A program made the position numbers and the translations under genes. A stretch of DNA of 64,000 nucleotides from Myxococcales bacterium (GTDB lineage Bacteria > Myxococcota_A > Polyangia > Polyangiales > Polyangiaceae), in assembly GCA_016703425.1 (NCBI GenBank), contig JADJCA010000008.1, forward strand, positions 62,001 to 126,000, written 5' to 3'. Positions 43,984 through 52,485 of the stretch are shown here, one piece after another. Each line of letters begins with the position of its first letter. Position 1 is the stretch's first letter. The notes under the pieces were generated by a model. That model was not told the origin of the DNA, searched no databases, and was given only the letters and a program-made list of their open reading frames with translations.

Positions 43984-45186
43984 TCAGCGCCGGGCCGCGG
44001 CGATCGGGACTCCCAAGTCGGTGATGGCGATGGGCCGTCGCGACGGGGACTCGAACTCTTGGCTCGGCGAGATGCCGACGAGCGTGTAGACCGTCGCGAG
44101 CAGATCCGCGACGCTCACGCTCTTGCCGACCACGTTCGCGCCTTCGGCGTCCGTCGCGCCGACGATGCCAGGCGCGACGCCGGCGCCCGAGAGCACAGCG
44201 CTAAAGGCCTTTGGATGGTGATCGCGACCGTCGCGACCGTTGATGCGCGGCGTGCGTCCGAACTCGCCGAGCCACAGGATGACGGTGCCCGACAACATGC
44301 CCGTCTTCGCCTGCGAGACGTCCGTCACGAGCGCCGCCATGGCCGGGTCGAGGATGGCGAGCTGCTTCTTCACGCGCGTGAAGTTGTCTTCGTGCGTGTC
44401 CCAGCCGTCGAGCATCACCTCCACGACGCGGACGCCGCGCTCCACGAGACGCCGCGCCGTGAGGCATGCGGTGCCAAAGTCGGTCGCCCCGTAGCGGGCG
44501 CGCGTCGCCGCCGACTCGGCGGACACGTCGAAGGCGGCGAGCGCATCGCTGGCCATGAATCGGCGCGCCGACTCGTAGAGCGCGCGCCGCTCCGTGATGA
44601 GCGGCGTCACGATCTCTTGTGAGAAGCCATCCTCGAGGGAGCCCAGGAGTCCGAGACGGCGGGCGAGCCGCGCGTCGGAGACGGTGGGGCGCGCACCGTC
44701 GGGGAGAGCCCCCGCCTTGCCGATGACGAACGGGCCGTATTGCGCGCCGAGAAACCCGGCCCCGAGGCTCGGGCCCCCGAGGCTCACGAAGGGCGGCAGG
44801 CCGCTGTCTGGAGCCGTGAGCCGCTTCGCGACCCACGCGCCCAGCGACGGATGCTCGACGGTGGGATTCGGGCTGTAGCTCGTGCGGCCCACGTATTGGG
44901 CGCGCTGGTGGTTCCCTTCTTTGCTCGACAGGCTGCGTACGACGCAGAGTCGATCGGCCACGTCGGCGATGAGCGGCATGTCCTCGGCGATGTCGAGACC
45001 CGCGAGCCGCGTGCGCCGCGCCTTCGTCGGCCCCTTGGCCTTCGGATCCCACGTGTCGAGGTGGCTCGGTCCGCCGTTCATCCAGAGGACGATGACGGAC
45101 GCCGGGAGAGGGCCCTCCCATGCGCGGGCGCTTTGCGCAGCGAGCGCGCCGGCGAGCGTAGACAAGAGAAATTCGCGTCGTCGCAT
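43984..45186 (-). CDS. DUF1501 (sulfatase-like) protein
   Basis: A 400-residue exported protein from the ATG at 45186. The N-terminus MRRREFLLSTLAGALAAQSARA has the twin-arginine pattern (RRxFL) and should use Tat or a similar pathway. The DUF1501 domain is recognised by SVIVLWMNGGPSHLDTWDPKAKG, GHPSLGAWVAKRL-type and LGEFGRTPRINGRDGRDHHPKAF segments; DUF1501 belongs to the alkaline phosphatase/sulfatase-like superfamily. It begins 8 bp after the stop of a DUF1549/DUF1553 cytochrome-like protein, the usual partner, so they are co-transcribed. This pairing is best known from Planctomycetes and Verrucomicrobia. Confidence 0.92.
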   Translation of the reverse strand: MRRREFLLSTLAGALAAQSARAWEGPLPASVIVLWMNGGPSHLDTWDPKAKGPTKARRTRLAGLDIAEDMPLIADVADRLCVVRSLSSKEGNHQRAQYVGRTSYSPNPTVEHPSLGAWVAKRLTAPDSGLPPFVSLGGPSLGAGFLGAQYGPFVIGKAGALPDGARPTVSDARLARRLGLLGSLEDGFSQEIVTPLITERRALYESARRFMASDALAAFDVSAESAATRARYGATDFGTACLTARRLVERGVRVVEVMLDGWDTHEDNFTRVKKQLAILDPAMAALVTDVSQAKTGMLSGTVILWLGEFGRTPRINGRDGRDHHPKAFSAVLSGAGVAPGIVGATDAEGANVVGKSVSVADLLATVYTLVGISPSQEFESPSRRPIAITDLGVPIAAARR

Positions 45187-45194
45187 CGGCAGCC

Positions 45195-47051
45195 TCAGTG
45201 GTTGAACGCAAACTCGGACGCGTTGAGCAGCGCCCACAAGAGATCCTCGATGGCCGCGGTCTTCGCGTCGGCGGCGCGCGGCGGAGGGAGGCCCCGGAGC
45301 GGATCGGGGCCGCCTTTCGGGAGGCGCTTGGGCGGCTGCGTCGCGAGGCGTGCCCCGCGAGCTCCGCGCGACCCTTCCGAGAGCGCGGCGACGCCAGCCG
45401 CGAGCTCCGCGTCGCGCGGGGGGCGCCCCAGCGTTCGCAAGTAGAGCGTCGCGACGCGCGCCTCGTCGCTCGGCGCGGCCTTGAGCGCGGCAAAGAGCGA
45501 CGTCGCGCCGCCCGCCGTACCGCGATCGATGAGGCGGCCGTTCATCATCATGAGCGCCTGACTCACCGAGCCTTCGTAGCGCGTCGCGTCCATCTCCTCG
45601 TCGACGTCGAAGACGAAGGCAAAGAGCCGCGTGAGCCGCACGTGGAGATCGTCGACCTCACCGGCACCGCTCTCGGAGAGCGTCGCGTCGAGCGCCGTCG
45701 CCCGCACCACGGAGCGAACGAGCTCTTCTGGGCCGAGCGGCGTGACGCGGAACCGCGACCAGAGGGGCCCTGTACCAGGGCCGCCGAGCTGCGCCGACAG
45801 TTGGTAGACCTCGCTCGTGGTGATGACGCGCACGAGGGCCTTGATGTCGTAGCCGCTCCTCGCGAAGGCCTCGCCGAGCGCCTCGAGCACCGCCGGGGCC
45901 TCGGCCGCGTTCGACGGCCTCATGTCGTCGACGGGGCTCACGAAGCCTCGCCCCAAGAAGTGGCCCCAGGCGCGGTTCACGAAGGCACGGGAGAAGAGCG
46001 GCTGCGTCACCATCCACTTGGCGAGCTTCGCCCGCGTCTCGCCGTCCATGCTGGTGCCGTCGAGGGCTTTCGGCGGCGTCGAAACGAAGGGCGCGACCTC
46101 GCTGTTCTTCGCGAAGCGCGGCACGGGCCCGGGCAGATCGCGAGCGTCGACGATGCGCCCGAAGCCGCCGCCACGCTCGACGACCGTCAGTTGCGTTCGG
46201 CCAAAGCAGGCCGAAAAGGAGCGAAACTCCGCCTGCGTCCATTTCTCCGTCTTGTGATCGTGGCACTGGGCGCATTGGATTTGCGTGCCGAGGAAGATGC
46301 GCGCCGTCTGACCGGCGAAGTCCTGGGGCGTGTCGCGAAACTTCGCGGCGAAGTTCACGGCGGGAGCGATGCCTTGGACCTTGAGGCCCTCGGTCGCTTC
46401 GGCGAGCGTCGCCGTGCGGAGGAGGCCAGGCGAGCTCCGACCGGTCGCTGTGACGAGCGTCGTCGCGAGCTCGTCCCACTTGGCGTTCCGCGCGAAGGCC
46501 TCGCGGAGCCACGCGCGGAAGGTCAACCGGTCGACGTCGCCGGGCCGCGCACCGCCGACGAGGACCTCTTCCCAGCGGGCGGCCCAGTAGTCGGCGTAGT
46601 CCTTCGACGCGAGCAGCTCGTCGACGACGCGAGCGCGCTTGTCCGGTGTCTTGTCGGCGAGGAACGCCGTGACGCGGTCGGCCGTGGGAATGACGCCGAC
46701 GATGTCGAGGTGAACGCGACGAAGGAACGTGGCGTCGTCGGCGCGCGGCGCCGGCGTGATGCCACGGCTCTCCCATTCGCGACGAAGGAGCGTATCGAGG
46801 GCGGCCGCTGTGAAGGGCGGGGGCGCGGGCGCCGATGGCGCGGGCTTGTGGGCCACCGGCTGGGGCGCGGTGGCCGCGCCGCAGCCACCGAGGACCGCGG
46901 CGAGAGCCGCGGCGATGCCGACGGCGGGCGACCACAGCGAGAGACGTCCGACGCGGGCTGCGAGCTGCGGCCCGGCTTTCTTCCGCGATGCGAAGGGAGT
47001 GCTCACGGGAGAGAGGTTACCTTCGAAGCGAAGGGCGGGAGGGGTCTTCAC
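45195..47051 (-). CDS. DUF1549/DUF1553 haem-binding (PSD1-type) protein
   Basis: A 618-residue protein. The annotated start is a GTG at 47051; a GTG at 47006 would also fit and neither has a good ribosome-binding site. After a basic N-terminus a hydrophobic segment ends AAVLGGC, a lipobox. DUF1549 follows (LLRREWESRGI, DDATFLRRVHLDIVGVIP, DYADYWAARWEEVLV), then a CAQCHDH motif near residue 260 that could bind c-type haem, and DUF1553 (RAFVNRAWGHFLGRGFVSPVDDMRPSN, ALGEAFARSGYDIKALVRVITTSEVYQLS). It is upstream of the DUF1501 gene, 8 bp apart. The pair is usually linked to degradation of complex substrates in Planctomycetes; here the role is unknown. Confidence 0.9.
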   Translation of the reverse strand: MKTPPALRFEGNLSPVSTPFASRKKAGPQLAARVGRLSLWSPAVGIAAALAAVLGGCGAATAPQPVAHKPAPSAPAPPPFTAAALDTLLRREWESRGITPAPRADDATFLRRVHLDIVGVIPTADRVTAFLADKTPDKRARVVDELLASKDYADYWAARWEEVLVGGARPGDVDRLTFRAWLREAFARNAKWDELATTLVTATGRSSPGLLRTATLAEATEGLKVQGIAPAVNFAAKFRDTPQDFAGQTARIFLGTQIQCAQCHDHKTEKWTQAEFRSFSACFGRTQLTVVERGGGFGRIVDARDLPGPVPRFAKNSEVAPFVSTPPKALDGTSMDGETRAKLAKWMVTQPLFSRAFVNRAWGHFLGRGFVSPVDDMRPSNAAEAPAVLEALGEAFARSGYDIKALVRVITTSEVYQLSAQLGGPGTGPLWSRFRVTPLGPEELVRSVVRATALDATLSESGAGEVDDLHVRLTRLFAFVFDVDEEMDATRYEGSVSQALMMMNGRLIDRGTAGGATSLFAALKAAPSDEARVATLYLRTLGRPPRDAELAAGVAALSEGSRGARGARLATQPPKRLPKGGPDPLRGLPPPRAADAKTAAIEDLLWALLNASEFAFNH

Positions 47052-47153
47052 GAAACTTCACGAACGGCGGCCTCGCGGCGGTCGCGTCGAAGGACACCTG
47101 GGCGCGTGCGCACAGGTCTGTGACGCGTGCCGCCCTAGCGCTGTATCGCCAGG

Positions 47154-47930
47154 CTAATACGGAGGGAAGCGCTCTCGCACGACGGACTTCGCGTGCACCA
47201 ACATCTGGTCGGCCGTATCGAGAAACTGTCGGTAATTCGCGTCTGACACGATGAACGGGCCGGCGTCGTACCCCGCTTTCTGGCGAAGGTCGAAGAGGGT
47301 CGTGAGTAGCTCCGTGTGGCTTCCGGGCACCCAACCTGCTTTGCGCCGCTTGTGCATCGCGCCGATCACCGCAGCGTGTTTCTTCGACTTAGCGACGCCC
47401 TGATCAGGTGCGACGCTCAGCAGGCTCACCTTCGCAAGCAGTTCGACGGCCGTATAGAGATTGTGGACGAAGGGTCGAGGTCTGCGGCGCTCCGCGGCTT
47501 CACGCGCCGTGTCCAGAAACTGCTCAGCGGCCACAATAGAGGCTGCGCATGTTGCGCCGTAGTACGTGAAGTCGAAGAAGATCTGCCAGCGGCCTGCGAC
47601 GAAGATCAAGGTGATGTGACCGCAGTCGCCGTCCAAGTCCGTCAGTTGGAGGCTCTTCACCTGCACCTTCTCGTTCGCCATCAGCGGGCCTGGTCGTCCG
47701 ACGCGGTCCGTTTTCATTACGGCCCGGACCTCCTCGTTGAAGCGAATTTCCGCGGGTTCGGTGGGATGCAGGATCACTTGGGCCGCGACGATCTGCTCCG
47801 GGAAATTTGGCGGCAGCAGGGGCAGCCCCTTGGCCTTCCGGCGTTCAAGCTCAGGATTCAGCCAGACCTCGAACAGCTGATTCCACATGTTCTCGAACAT
47901 GCCCGGTGTCGGCTTACCCACGCCGTTCAT
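47154..47930 (-). CDS. HEPN-like protein
   Basis: From the ATG at 47930 the product has 258 residues. The first half (PGMFENMWNQLFEVWLNPEL, then LDGDCGHITLIFVAGRWQIFFDFTYYG) is an alpha/beta segment of unknown type. The second half is helical, with NLYTAVELLAKVSLLS, KHAAVIGAMHKRRKAG, LLTTLFDLRQKAGYD and QFLDTADQMLVHAKSVV, which resembles HEPN domains (Arg-x3-4-Asp/His-Tyr type loop, here RQKAGYD). HEPN proteins are often RNases or toxin-like effectors in defence islands. The Rx4-6H catalytic pair is not clear, so activity is uncertain. It is divergent from the FHA-sigma54 gene at 48079. Confidence 0.65.
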   Translation of the reverse strand: MNGVGKPTPGMFENMWNQLFEVWLNPELERRKAKGLPLLPPNFPEQIVAAQVILHPTEPAEIRFNEEVRAVMKTDRVGRPGPLMANEKVQVKSLQLTDLDGDCGHITLIFVAGRWQIFFDFTYYGATCAASIVAAEQFLDTAREAAERRRPRPFVHNLYTAVELLAKVSLLSVAPDQGVAKSKKHAAVIGAMHKRRKAGWVPGSHTELLTTLFDLRQKAGYDAGPFIVSDANYRQFLDTADQMLVHAKSVVRERFPPY

Positions 47931-48078
47931 TATCGCGTCGTGCGGCCCTGGCAAACAGTGCCGGGTCACAGGCCAAGCGCGCGCACTCGCGCGAAACGCG
48001 CCAAAAGCATACCCGCAGCGTCGCTCCCGGGCGCCCGGCCCTGGGATCGGACGCCCCACCACGTTGTATGCTCGGCCT

Positions 48079-49458
48079 GTGAGCGAGGCGAACGAGACCG
48101 CTGACGACCTTCCCCCGTTGCGGCGCGAACGAGCTTTGGTCTCCGGCGCCATCCTCGTCTGGTCGAACGGCGCGCCGATTTGCCGGAAGCGCGCCTTCGC
48201 TGAGCGACGCCTCGACATCGGGCGGGACGAACGCTGCGGCATCGACGTGTCCCACGACAAGGCCGCATCGCGCCGGCACGCTGAGATCTCGAATGACGAA
48301 GGCGGCGTCCGCGTCCGCGATCTTGGTAGCCACAACGGGACGTTCTTGAACGGCGAGAAGGTCGACGGTGAGCGGACGGTGCCCTACCCCGCCGTTCTAC
48401 GCGTGGGCGGCTCCGTCTTCTTGTTGGACTCGGACGTGGACCGTCTCGATGGGCGCGAAGACTTGCTCGATGGGGATGAGGTGGCGGGCGCGGCGATCAA
48501 ACGCGTCTGGAGCGCGGCCGCGCAAGCGGCCCAGCACGATCGCTCGCTCTTGATTCACGGCGAGACGGGCGCAGGCAAAGAGCGCGTGGCGAGGTTGTTC
48601 CACCAAGAGGGCCCGCGCGCGCGTGGAACGCTGGTCGCGATCAACTGCGCAGAGATACGCGAGGACCGCACCGAGGCCGACTTGTTCGGTCACAAGCGTG
48701 CTGCCTATACGGGCGCGGTGGCCGATCGGGCGGGGGCCTTCGAGCGCGCGCACGGAGGCACGCTGTTCTTCGATGAGATCGGCGAGCTCTCGCTGGACGT
48801 GCAGGCGAAGCTCCTGCGCGCGCTTCAGGAGCGAACGATTCTGCCGGTTGGCGGCGACACGCCGAAGAAGGTGGACCTCGGCATCTGCTGCGCCACGCAC
48901 CGCGATCTAACGGCGATGGTCGCGGCAGGAAAGTTTCGTGAGGACCTCTTGCGGCGGTTGGTCGAGCGCGAGGTTCACTTGCCACCGCTTCGCGAGCGGC
49001 GAGAGGAAATTCCGTTTTTCGCGGAGATGTTCCGGCGGCGCATCCCAGGCGCGCCGCAGCTCACCGCGCGGTTCATCGAAGCGTGTTTGCCGCGCCGCTG
49101 GAAAGGCAACGTGCGTGAGCTTCAAGTCGCGGTGGAGAGGAGCGCCGCGGATGCGGTCGCGCACGGTTTTCCGCTGGTCGACTTTCACGAGGAGCTGTTC
49201 CCAACCGAGCTTCCCGACCTCGCGCCAGCCCCCCCCTCGCAGCAGCCGGGGCAGGAGCAACCGGGGCGCGAGCAGCCGCCACCGAAAGTGGAGCCCAAGC
49301 AGAGAGAGCGCTCAAAGAAGGTGGCCGCGAACGATGCGCGCGTGGACCTGACGGTGAAGGCGTTCGACGGAAACGTCGCGGCCGCCGCCGAGCACCTTGG
49401 GATGCCGGTGTCGAGCGTGTATCTCGCGGTGAAGCGGCACGGGGAGCGGAAGAGGTGA
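48079..49458 (+). CDS. FHA-sigma54 activator with altered GAFTGA loop
   Basis: GTG start at 48079 gives 459 residues. The FHA domain (about 40-120) has DIGRDERC, SRRHAEI and LGSHNGTFLNG. The AAA+ domain has Walker A GETGAGKE (161-168), Walker B TLFFDE (228-233), FREDLLRRL and RRWKGNVREL. The sigma54-contact loop reads AAYTGA (208-213) instead of GAFTGA: the first Gly is Ala and Phe is Tyr. After a Gln/Pro/Lys-rich linker a C-terminal HTH (GNVAAAAEHLGMPVSSVYLAVKR) ends the protein. Aromatic Tyr is usually tolerated; the Gly-to-Ala change is less usual. It stands at the edge of the defence-like cluster and may serve as its regulator, which is inference. Confidence 0.93.
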   Translation: MSEANETADDLPPLRRERALVSGAILVWSNGAPICRKRAFAERRLDIGRDERCGIDVSHDKAASRRHAEISNDEGGVRVRDLGSHNGTFLNGEKVDGERTVPYPAVLRVGGSVFLLDSDVDRLDGREDLLDGDEVAGAAIKRVWSAAAQAAQHDRSLLIHGETGAGKERVARLFHQEGPRARGTLVAINCAEIREDRTEADLFGHKRAAYTGAVADRAGAFERAHGGTLFFDEIGELSLDVQAKLLRALQERTILPVGGDTPKKVDLGICCATHRDLTAMVAAGKFREDLLRRLVEREVHLPPLRERREEIPFFAEMFRRRIPGAPQLTARFIEACLPRRWKGNVRELQVAVERSAADAVAHGFPLVDFHEELFPTELPDLAPAPPSQQPGQEQPGREQPPPKVEPKQRERSKKVAANDARVDLTVKAFDGNVAAAAEHLGMPVSSVYLAVKRHGERKR

Positions 49459-49511
49459 GGCGCGGGTGCAAACAGCCGCGTGGCGCTCCCTCGTTGCCAG
49501 AGGCGTGATTG

Positions 49512-49649
49512 TCAGTTTCCAGTCTTCGCCATCGGCCAATAGAAGCGCCGCAGCGGCACCAGCGCACGCGTCTCGGAGTCGAGCTGCTCGTAGTGATCGA
49601 CCACGAGCTGCCGCAGCTTCGGCAGGTTGAGCCTTGCAGGGCCATACGC
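49512..49649 (-). pseudogene. small gene fragment
   Basis: A 45-codon open frame ending at a TGA (49512-49514), with strongly coding-like composition: ARLNLPKLRQLVVDHYEQLDS, then LVPLRRFYWPMAKTGN. It begins right after an in-frame stop and has no start codon, so it looks like the 3' end of a lost gene. I do not recognise the parent family. It sits in a 520-bp gap with another remnant. Confidence 0.4.
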
Positions 49650-49822
49650 TCACGGCCGACTTACCGGCGATCCGAGCGGCCACTTCCCACTACCCTAGCG
49701 GAGGCGTCTTCGACGCGGCGTCAGCCAAGCGAGCACGCACGGCTTCCCGCTCCCCCATGTATGAGCTTGGCGATCCCCACCTTGAGCGATTTGCTTGTCG
49801 AGCCATGCGAGTTTCAGTCTGA

Positions 49823-49978
49823 GGTCGGCGGTCGACGGCCAGCCGATGGGCAACCCTGCGCCGCTGGGACGAACTCGGAAAGTTCGTCGCTCGGCGCCAC
49901 CCCATCAACGGCTACCGGCTGTACGACCGCGCCAAGGTGCTCGCGATGCGGAAGAGGATCTTCGGGAAGGCGGCGTAG
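49823..49978 (+). pseudogene. remnant of a MerR/excisionase-type HTH gene
   Basis: An open frame of about 51 codons following an in-frame TGA encodes TLRRWDELGKFVARRHP, then INGYRLYDRAKVLAMRKRIFG and a TAG. This is the recognisable middle of a MerR-like DNA-binding domain (RRW...GK...RHPxNGYRLY). No start codon or N-terminal helix is present in frame, so the gene is 5'-truncated. Its presence between accessory genes suggests earlier mobile or phage-type DNA. Confidence 0.6.
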
Positions 49979-49979
49979 T

Positions 49980-50786
49980 TCATCCCGAGAGATCCTTGTG
50001 GGTCTCGAAGAGGAACACCGCCAGAGCCGACGCCGCATAGACAGCGAGACGGGCGTGACGCGGCTTTACGCCCTTTGCCTTCCCATCACGCCCATGCCCC
50101 GTGCCGTAGAGGCTTCGTAGTTCGGCGAGTCCTTGTGCAACGGTCGCCAGGTTGCTGAGCAGTCGCTTGATCGTGTCGTGCCCCTTCGCTGCGTTAGGCA
50201 CGTCGTCGGGGAGCAGCTTCAACTCCGCCCTCGTTGCCTTCACCAGTTCGAGAACGTCCTCGGTGCCCTTCGCTGGCTTCCCACGCTCGGCGAGGATCGT
50301 CTTGCAGCACGTCTCGATCAGTTCCTTCGCGGAACCGATGGCAAGGGCAGGATCGGTATCGACCGACGCCGACATCCGATTGATCTGTTCCTGCATGTGG
50401 TTCGCGTCGAACTCCAGCGCGATGGCGCGAACGTTGGCGAGCGATGTGACGTGTGCGACGGCAGCGACCCGTCCGTTCTCGAAGATGAAGCCGTCCTTGC
50501 GCAGCCACTTCGGAAAGTCTCGCAGAAACGCCGAGTCGGGCGCGGCAGCGTTCAGCAAGTTCTCGCACAGGGCGAGGAACTTGCGCGCCTCAGCCTCTTT
50601 GGTGAGGTCGAGGGAGTGAAGGTACTGACGAGCGCGGGTCCTTCGCTGCCCCTGGCACTGCGGGTCGTGCGCGAGGTCGAGCGCGATATCCACCGCCTCG
50701 CACTCGTGGTCGATCTCGCGAAGGACGAAGCCGCTCAAGTACTCGGCGAGTTCGTACCGAGTCTTCTTGCTGATCAGTTCCTTCAT
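49980..50786 (-). CDS. abortive-infection-type protein with Abi_C-like domain
   Basis: A 268-residue soluble protein. Residues about 1-135 are helical and uncharacterised. From about 142 it matches the Abi_C-type C-terminal domain: DPALAIGSAKELIETCCKTIL, LKLLPDDVPNAAKGHDTIKRLL, LRSLYGTGHGRDG and KPRHARLAVYAASALAVFLFETH. These proteins are found in phage-defence loci and are thought to be toxic or RNA/tRNA-directed, though this is not proved for this branch. The start overlaps the stop of the HNH gene by 4 bp (ATGA), so the two are translationally coupled and should act together. Confidence 0.82.
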   Translation of the reverse strand: MKELISKKTRYELAEYLSGFVLREIDHECEAVDIALDLAHDPQCQGQRRTRARQYLHSLDLTKEAEARKFLALCENLLNAAAPDSAFLRDFPKWLRKDGFIFENGRVAAVAHVTSLANVRAIALEFDANHMQEQINRMSASVDTDPALAIGSAKELIETCCKTILAERGKPAKGTEDVLELVKATRAELKLLPDDVPNAAKGHDTIKRLLSNLATVAQGLAELRSLYGTGHGRDGKAKGVKPRHARLAVYAASALAVFLFETHKDLSG

Positions 50787-52186
50787 CGCACCCCCTTCAT
50801 GAGGGGGTGCCCCTGCAGAACTTGATCCATCATGTAGCGCCCGATGATTGCGGCTCCAGGACCGCCTTCGAGCAGGAGGCGAAGCTCTTCGCCGCGGATC
50901 TCGCGCTCGTTGAGAATCTCAAGGAGATGGTCCGCCATCACGTAGCGGAGCATCTCGGCATGGACATGAGTGAGGTCGCTCACGCCGGTCCGGTTCGTCG
51001 CGTCGGGCTTGGCAAGCATTCCAAAAGCATCCCCGATCGCAGAGCCGACCTCCGCTCCGAAGAGGTCCGTCATGTGACGGCGAATGTCGGTCGCCACGAA
51101 CGTCGCGATGTTCAGGAGGCGCTGCTGCTGCTCCGCAAGTGCTTCCACGATCGCCTCGTGCCGGTCGAAGGGCTCGACGGCGCGCGCGGCGTTGAGCGAA
51201 GCGAGAAGCTTCGGGGCATCGTCATCCCATATCCGTTTGTTCCGCCGAACCAGAACCTGCGCGAGGCGTTCGGGAACGAAGACGCTGGGGTCGGACATTG
51301 GGGCGGCGCCACGCACAACGAGAAGTCCATCGGATGAACTCACCGCGACATCAGACGGCGGAGATTGGGCGAGCACGTCGAGCTCGTAGACCCAGGTTTC
51401 ACTTCGCGGAATGATCGTGTTTCCGAGTCGCACCGACAGCTCGATGATCCCGAGAAGTGAGACGTGGGCGTAGACTTCACCGGCTTCGGCGTCGAACATG
51501 AGGGCGAAGCGATGCCCGAAGTCGAAGCGAGCCGGCAGCTCAATAGGATCGCCGTACGAGTAGGCAACCCATGGATCGGAGTCTCCTCCGTCGACGATGA
51601 ACTTCTTGAGCGGCGCAAGCCAAGGCTCGCGCGCGAGGGCTGGACGATAACTCGCCAGGAGATTGACGACGAGGCGGGCGATGCATCGAAACGTGTCGGT
51701 GCCGCCAAAGTTCCAGAGCACGGTCGGCGTGCTGGCAAAAAGGTGCGGGACCACCTCGCGCCCCGACACCGTTACCGGTTTCCCTTCCTGCCTCAGCCGA
51801 TGGACGAAGTCGTCGGCTTGCTTCTGAGTCGACGCCACCGCGTAGAGGCTGCGAACGCCGGCTTGCGTTGATTCGGAGACGACCACCGCATCGGGATGAG
51901 CGAGCCTTCGCCCGCTTGTGAGAACAAAGGTCCGCCCGGTCGCAGCGTCTTCAACCGTCGCCGCGATTGGTTCCCGAGTTCGCCCGTTCATTACGCCGAC
52001 GATGGCGTTGATGGGTTTCATGTCATCGGCAAGGGCGCGGTCGATGGTCTCGCCGAACCCATTGTTGCAAGGACCGCAGAGGATCCCTCTGTCAGTGCGG
52101 AGACCTCCGAGGGCAGCGAGAATCGTGTGTTCAGCCGAACCTGCCGGGAAGCCGCAGTAGATGCACTCGTTGGGCGTTGCGCTCAT
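50783..52186 (-). CDS. HNH-endonuclease-type protein coupled to the Abi protein
   Basis: From the ATG at 52186 the product has 467 residues. The N-terminus is an HNH_5-like zinc-finger nuclease: Cys8/Cys11 (CIYCG), Glu19-His20 (AEHTI), Cys37/Cys40-Asn41 (ILCGPCNNGFG). This set matches the CxxC...EH...CxxCN arrangement. The rest (about 60-460) is an uncharacterised domain with FRCIARLVVNLLASYRP and a helical C-terminal region, without transposase features. It is the first gene of a two-gene unit with the Abi protein (ATGA overlap). A longer start upstream is possible. Likely nucleic-acid-cutting effector; target unknown. Confidence 0.82.
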   Translation of the reverse strand: MSATPNECIYCGFPAGSAEHTILAALGGLRTDRGILCGPCNNGFGETIDRALADDMKPINAIVGVMNGRTREPIAATVEDAATGRTFVLTSGRRLAHPDAVVVSESTQAGVRSLYAVASTQKQADDFVHRLRQEGKPVTVSGREVVPHLFASTPTVLWNFGGTDTFRCIARLVVNLLASYRPALAREPWLAPLKKFIVDGGDSDPWVAYSYGDPIELPARFDFGHRFALMFDAEAGEVYAHVSLLGIIELSVRLGNTIIPRSETWVYELDVLAQSPPSDVAVSSSDGLLVVRGAAPMSDPSVFVPERLAQVLVRRNKRIWDDDAPKLLASLNAARAVEPFDRHEAIVEALAEQQQRLLNIATFVATDIRRHMTDLFGAEVGSAIGDAFGMLAKPDATNRTGVSDLTHVHAEMLRYVMADHLLEILNEREIRGEELRLLLEGGPGAAIIGRYMMDQVLQGHPLMKGVR

Positions 52187-52485
52187 CCCTCGCTCACTTC
52201 CGCCGGTCAGAGTACCGCGCTCGCTCGGGCTCCGTTGTAGCCGCTCAAGATGTACTCGGGGTCCTCTCACGCCGAGGCGATGTTCGACCCCGGTACTCCT
52301 CAGCGTGCGGTCAGAGTCGTCCTGATCGCGGGGGGGGGTCGCTCCGCATTGCGAGCAAGGTCGTTGAGCTCCTCCATGCCGTGGTCGCCGAGGGCGAGCC
52401 CCAGTAACCAGTGAAACTCACGAGCATTTTCCGTCCACTTCACACTGTACTTCACAGTGATCCGTTTCGAGATTACTGTCCTCTT
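52187..52485. promoter_or_regulatory. divergent intergenic region with operator-like repeats
   Basis: 299 bp between the HNH-Abi operon (-) and the TIGR04255-like operon (+). Near the plus-strand gene are two ACTTCACA direct repeats 12 bp apart (52437-52444 and 52449-52456) and a perfect inverted repeat CACTGT-N5-ACAGTG (52443-52459), 27 bp before the ATG at 52486. A run of nine G at 52330-52338 lies between the two promoters. The HTH protein encoded at 53277 is the obvious candidate binder. Confidence 0.5.

Noticed and set aside
45198..47123. A 641-codon plus-strand frame opposite the DUF1549/DUF1553 gene
   Set aside because: Composition is that of a GC-rich shadow (Arg/Glu/Ala) and it covers a recognised domain pair on the other strand.
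52330..52338. Run of nine G as a possible regulatory or quadruplex element
   Set aside because: A single run cannot form a quadruplex on its own and it lies in a gap where length cannot be checked by frame; given the other homopolymer indels, its length may be wrong.
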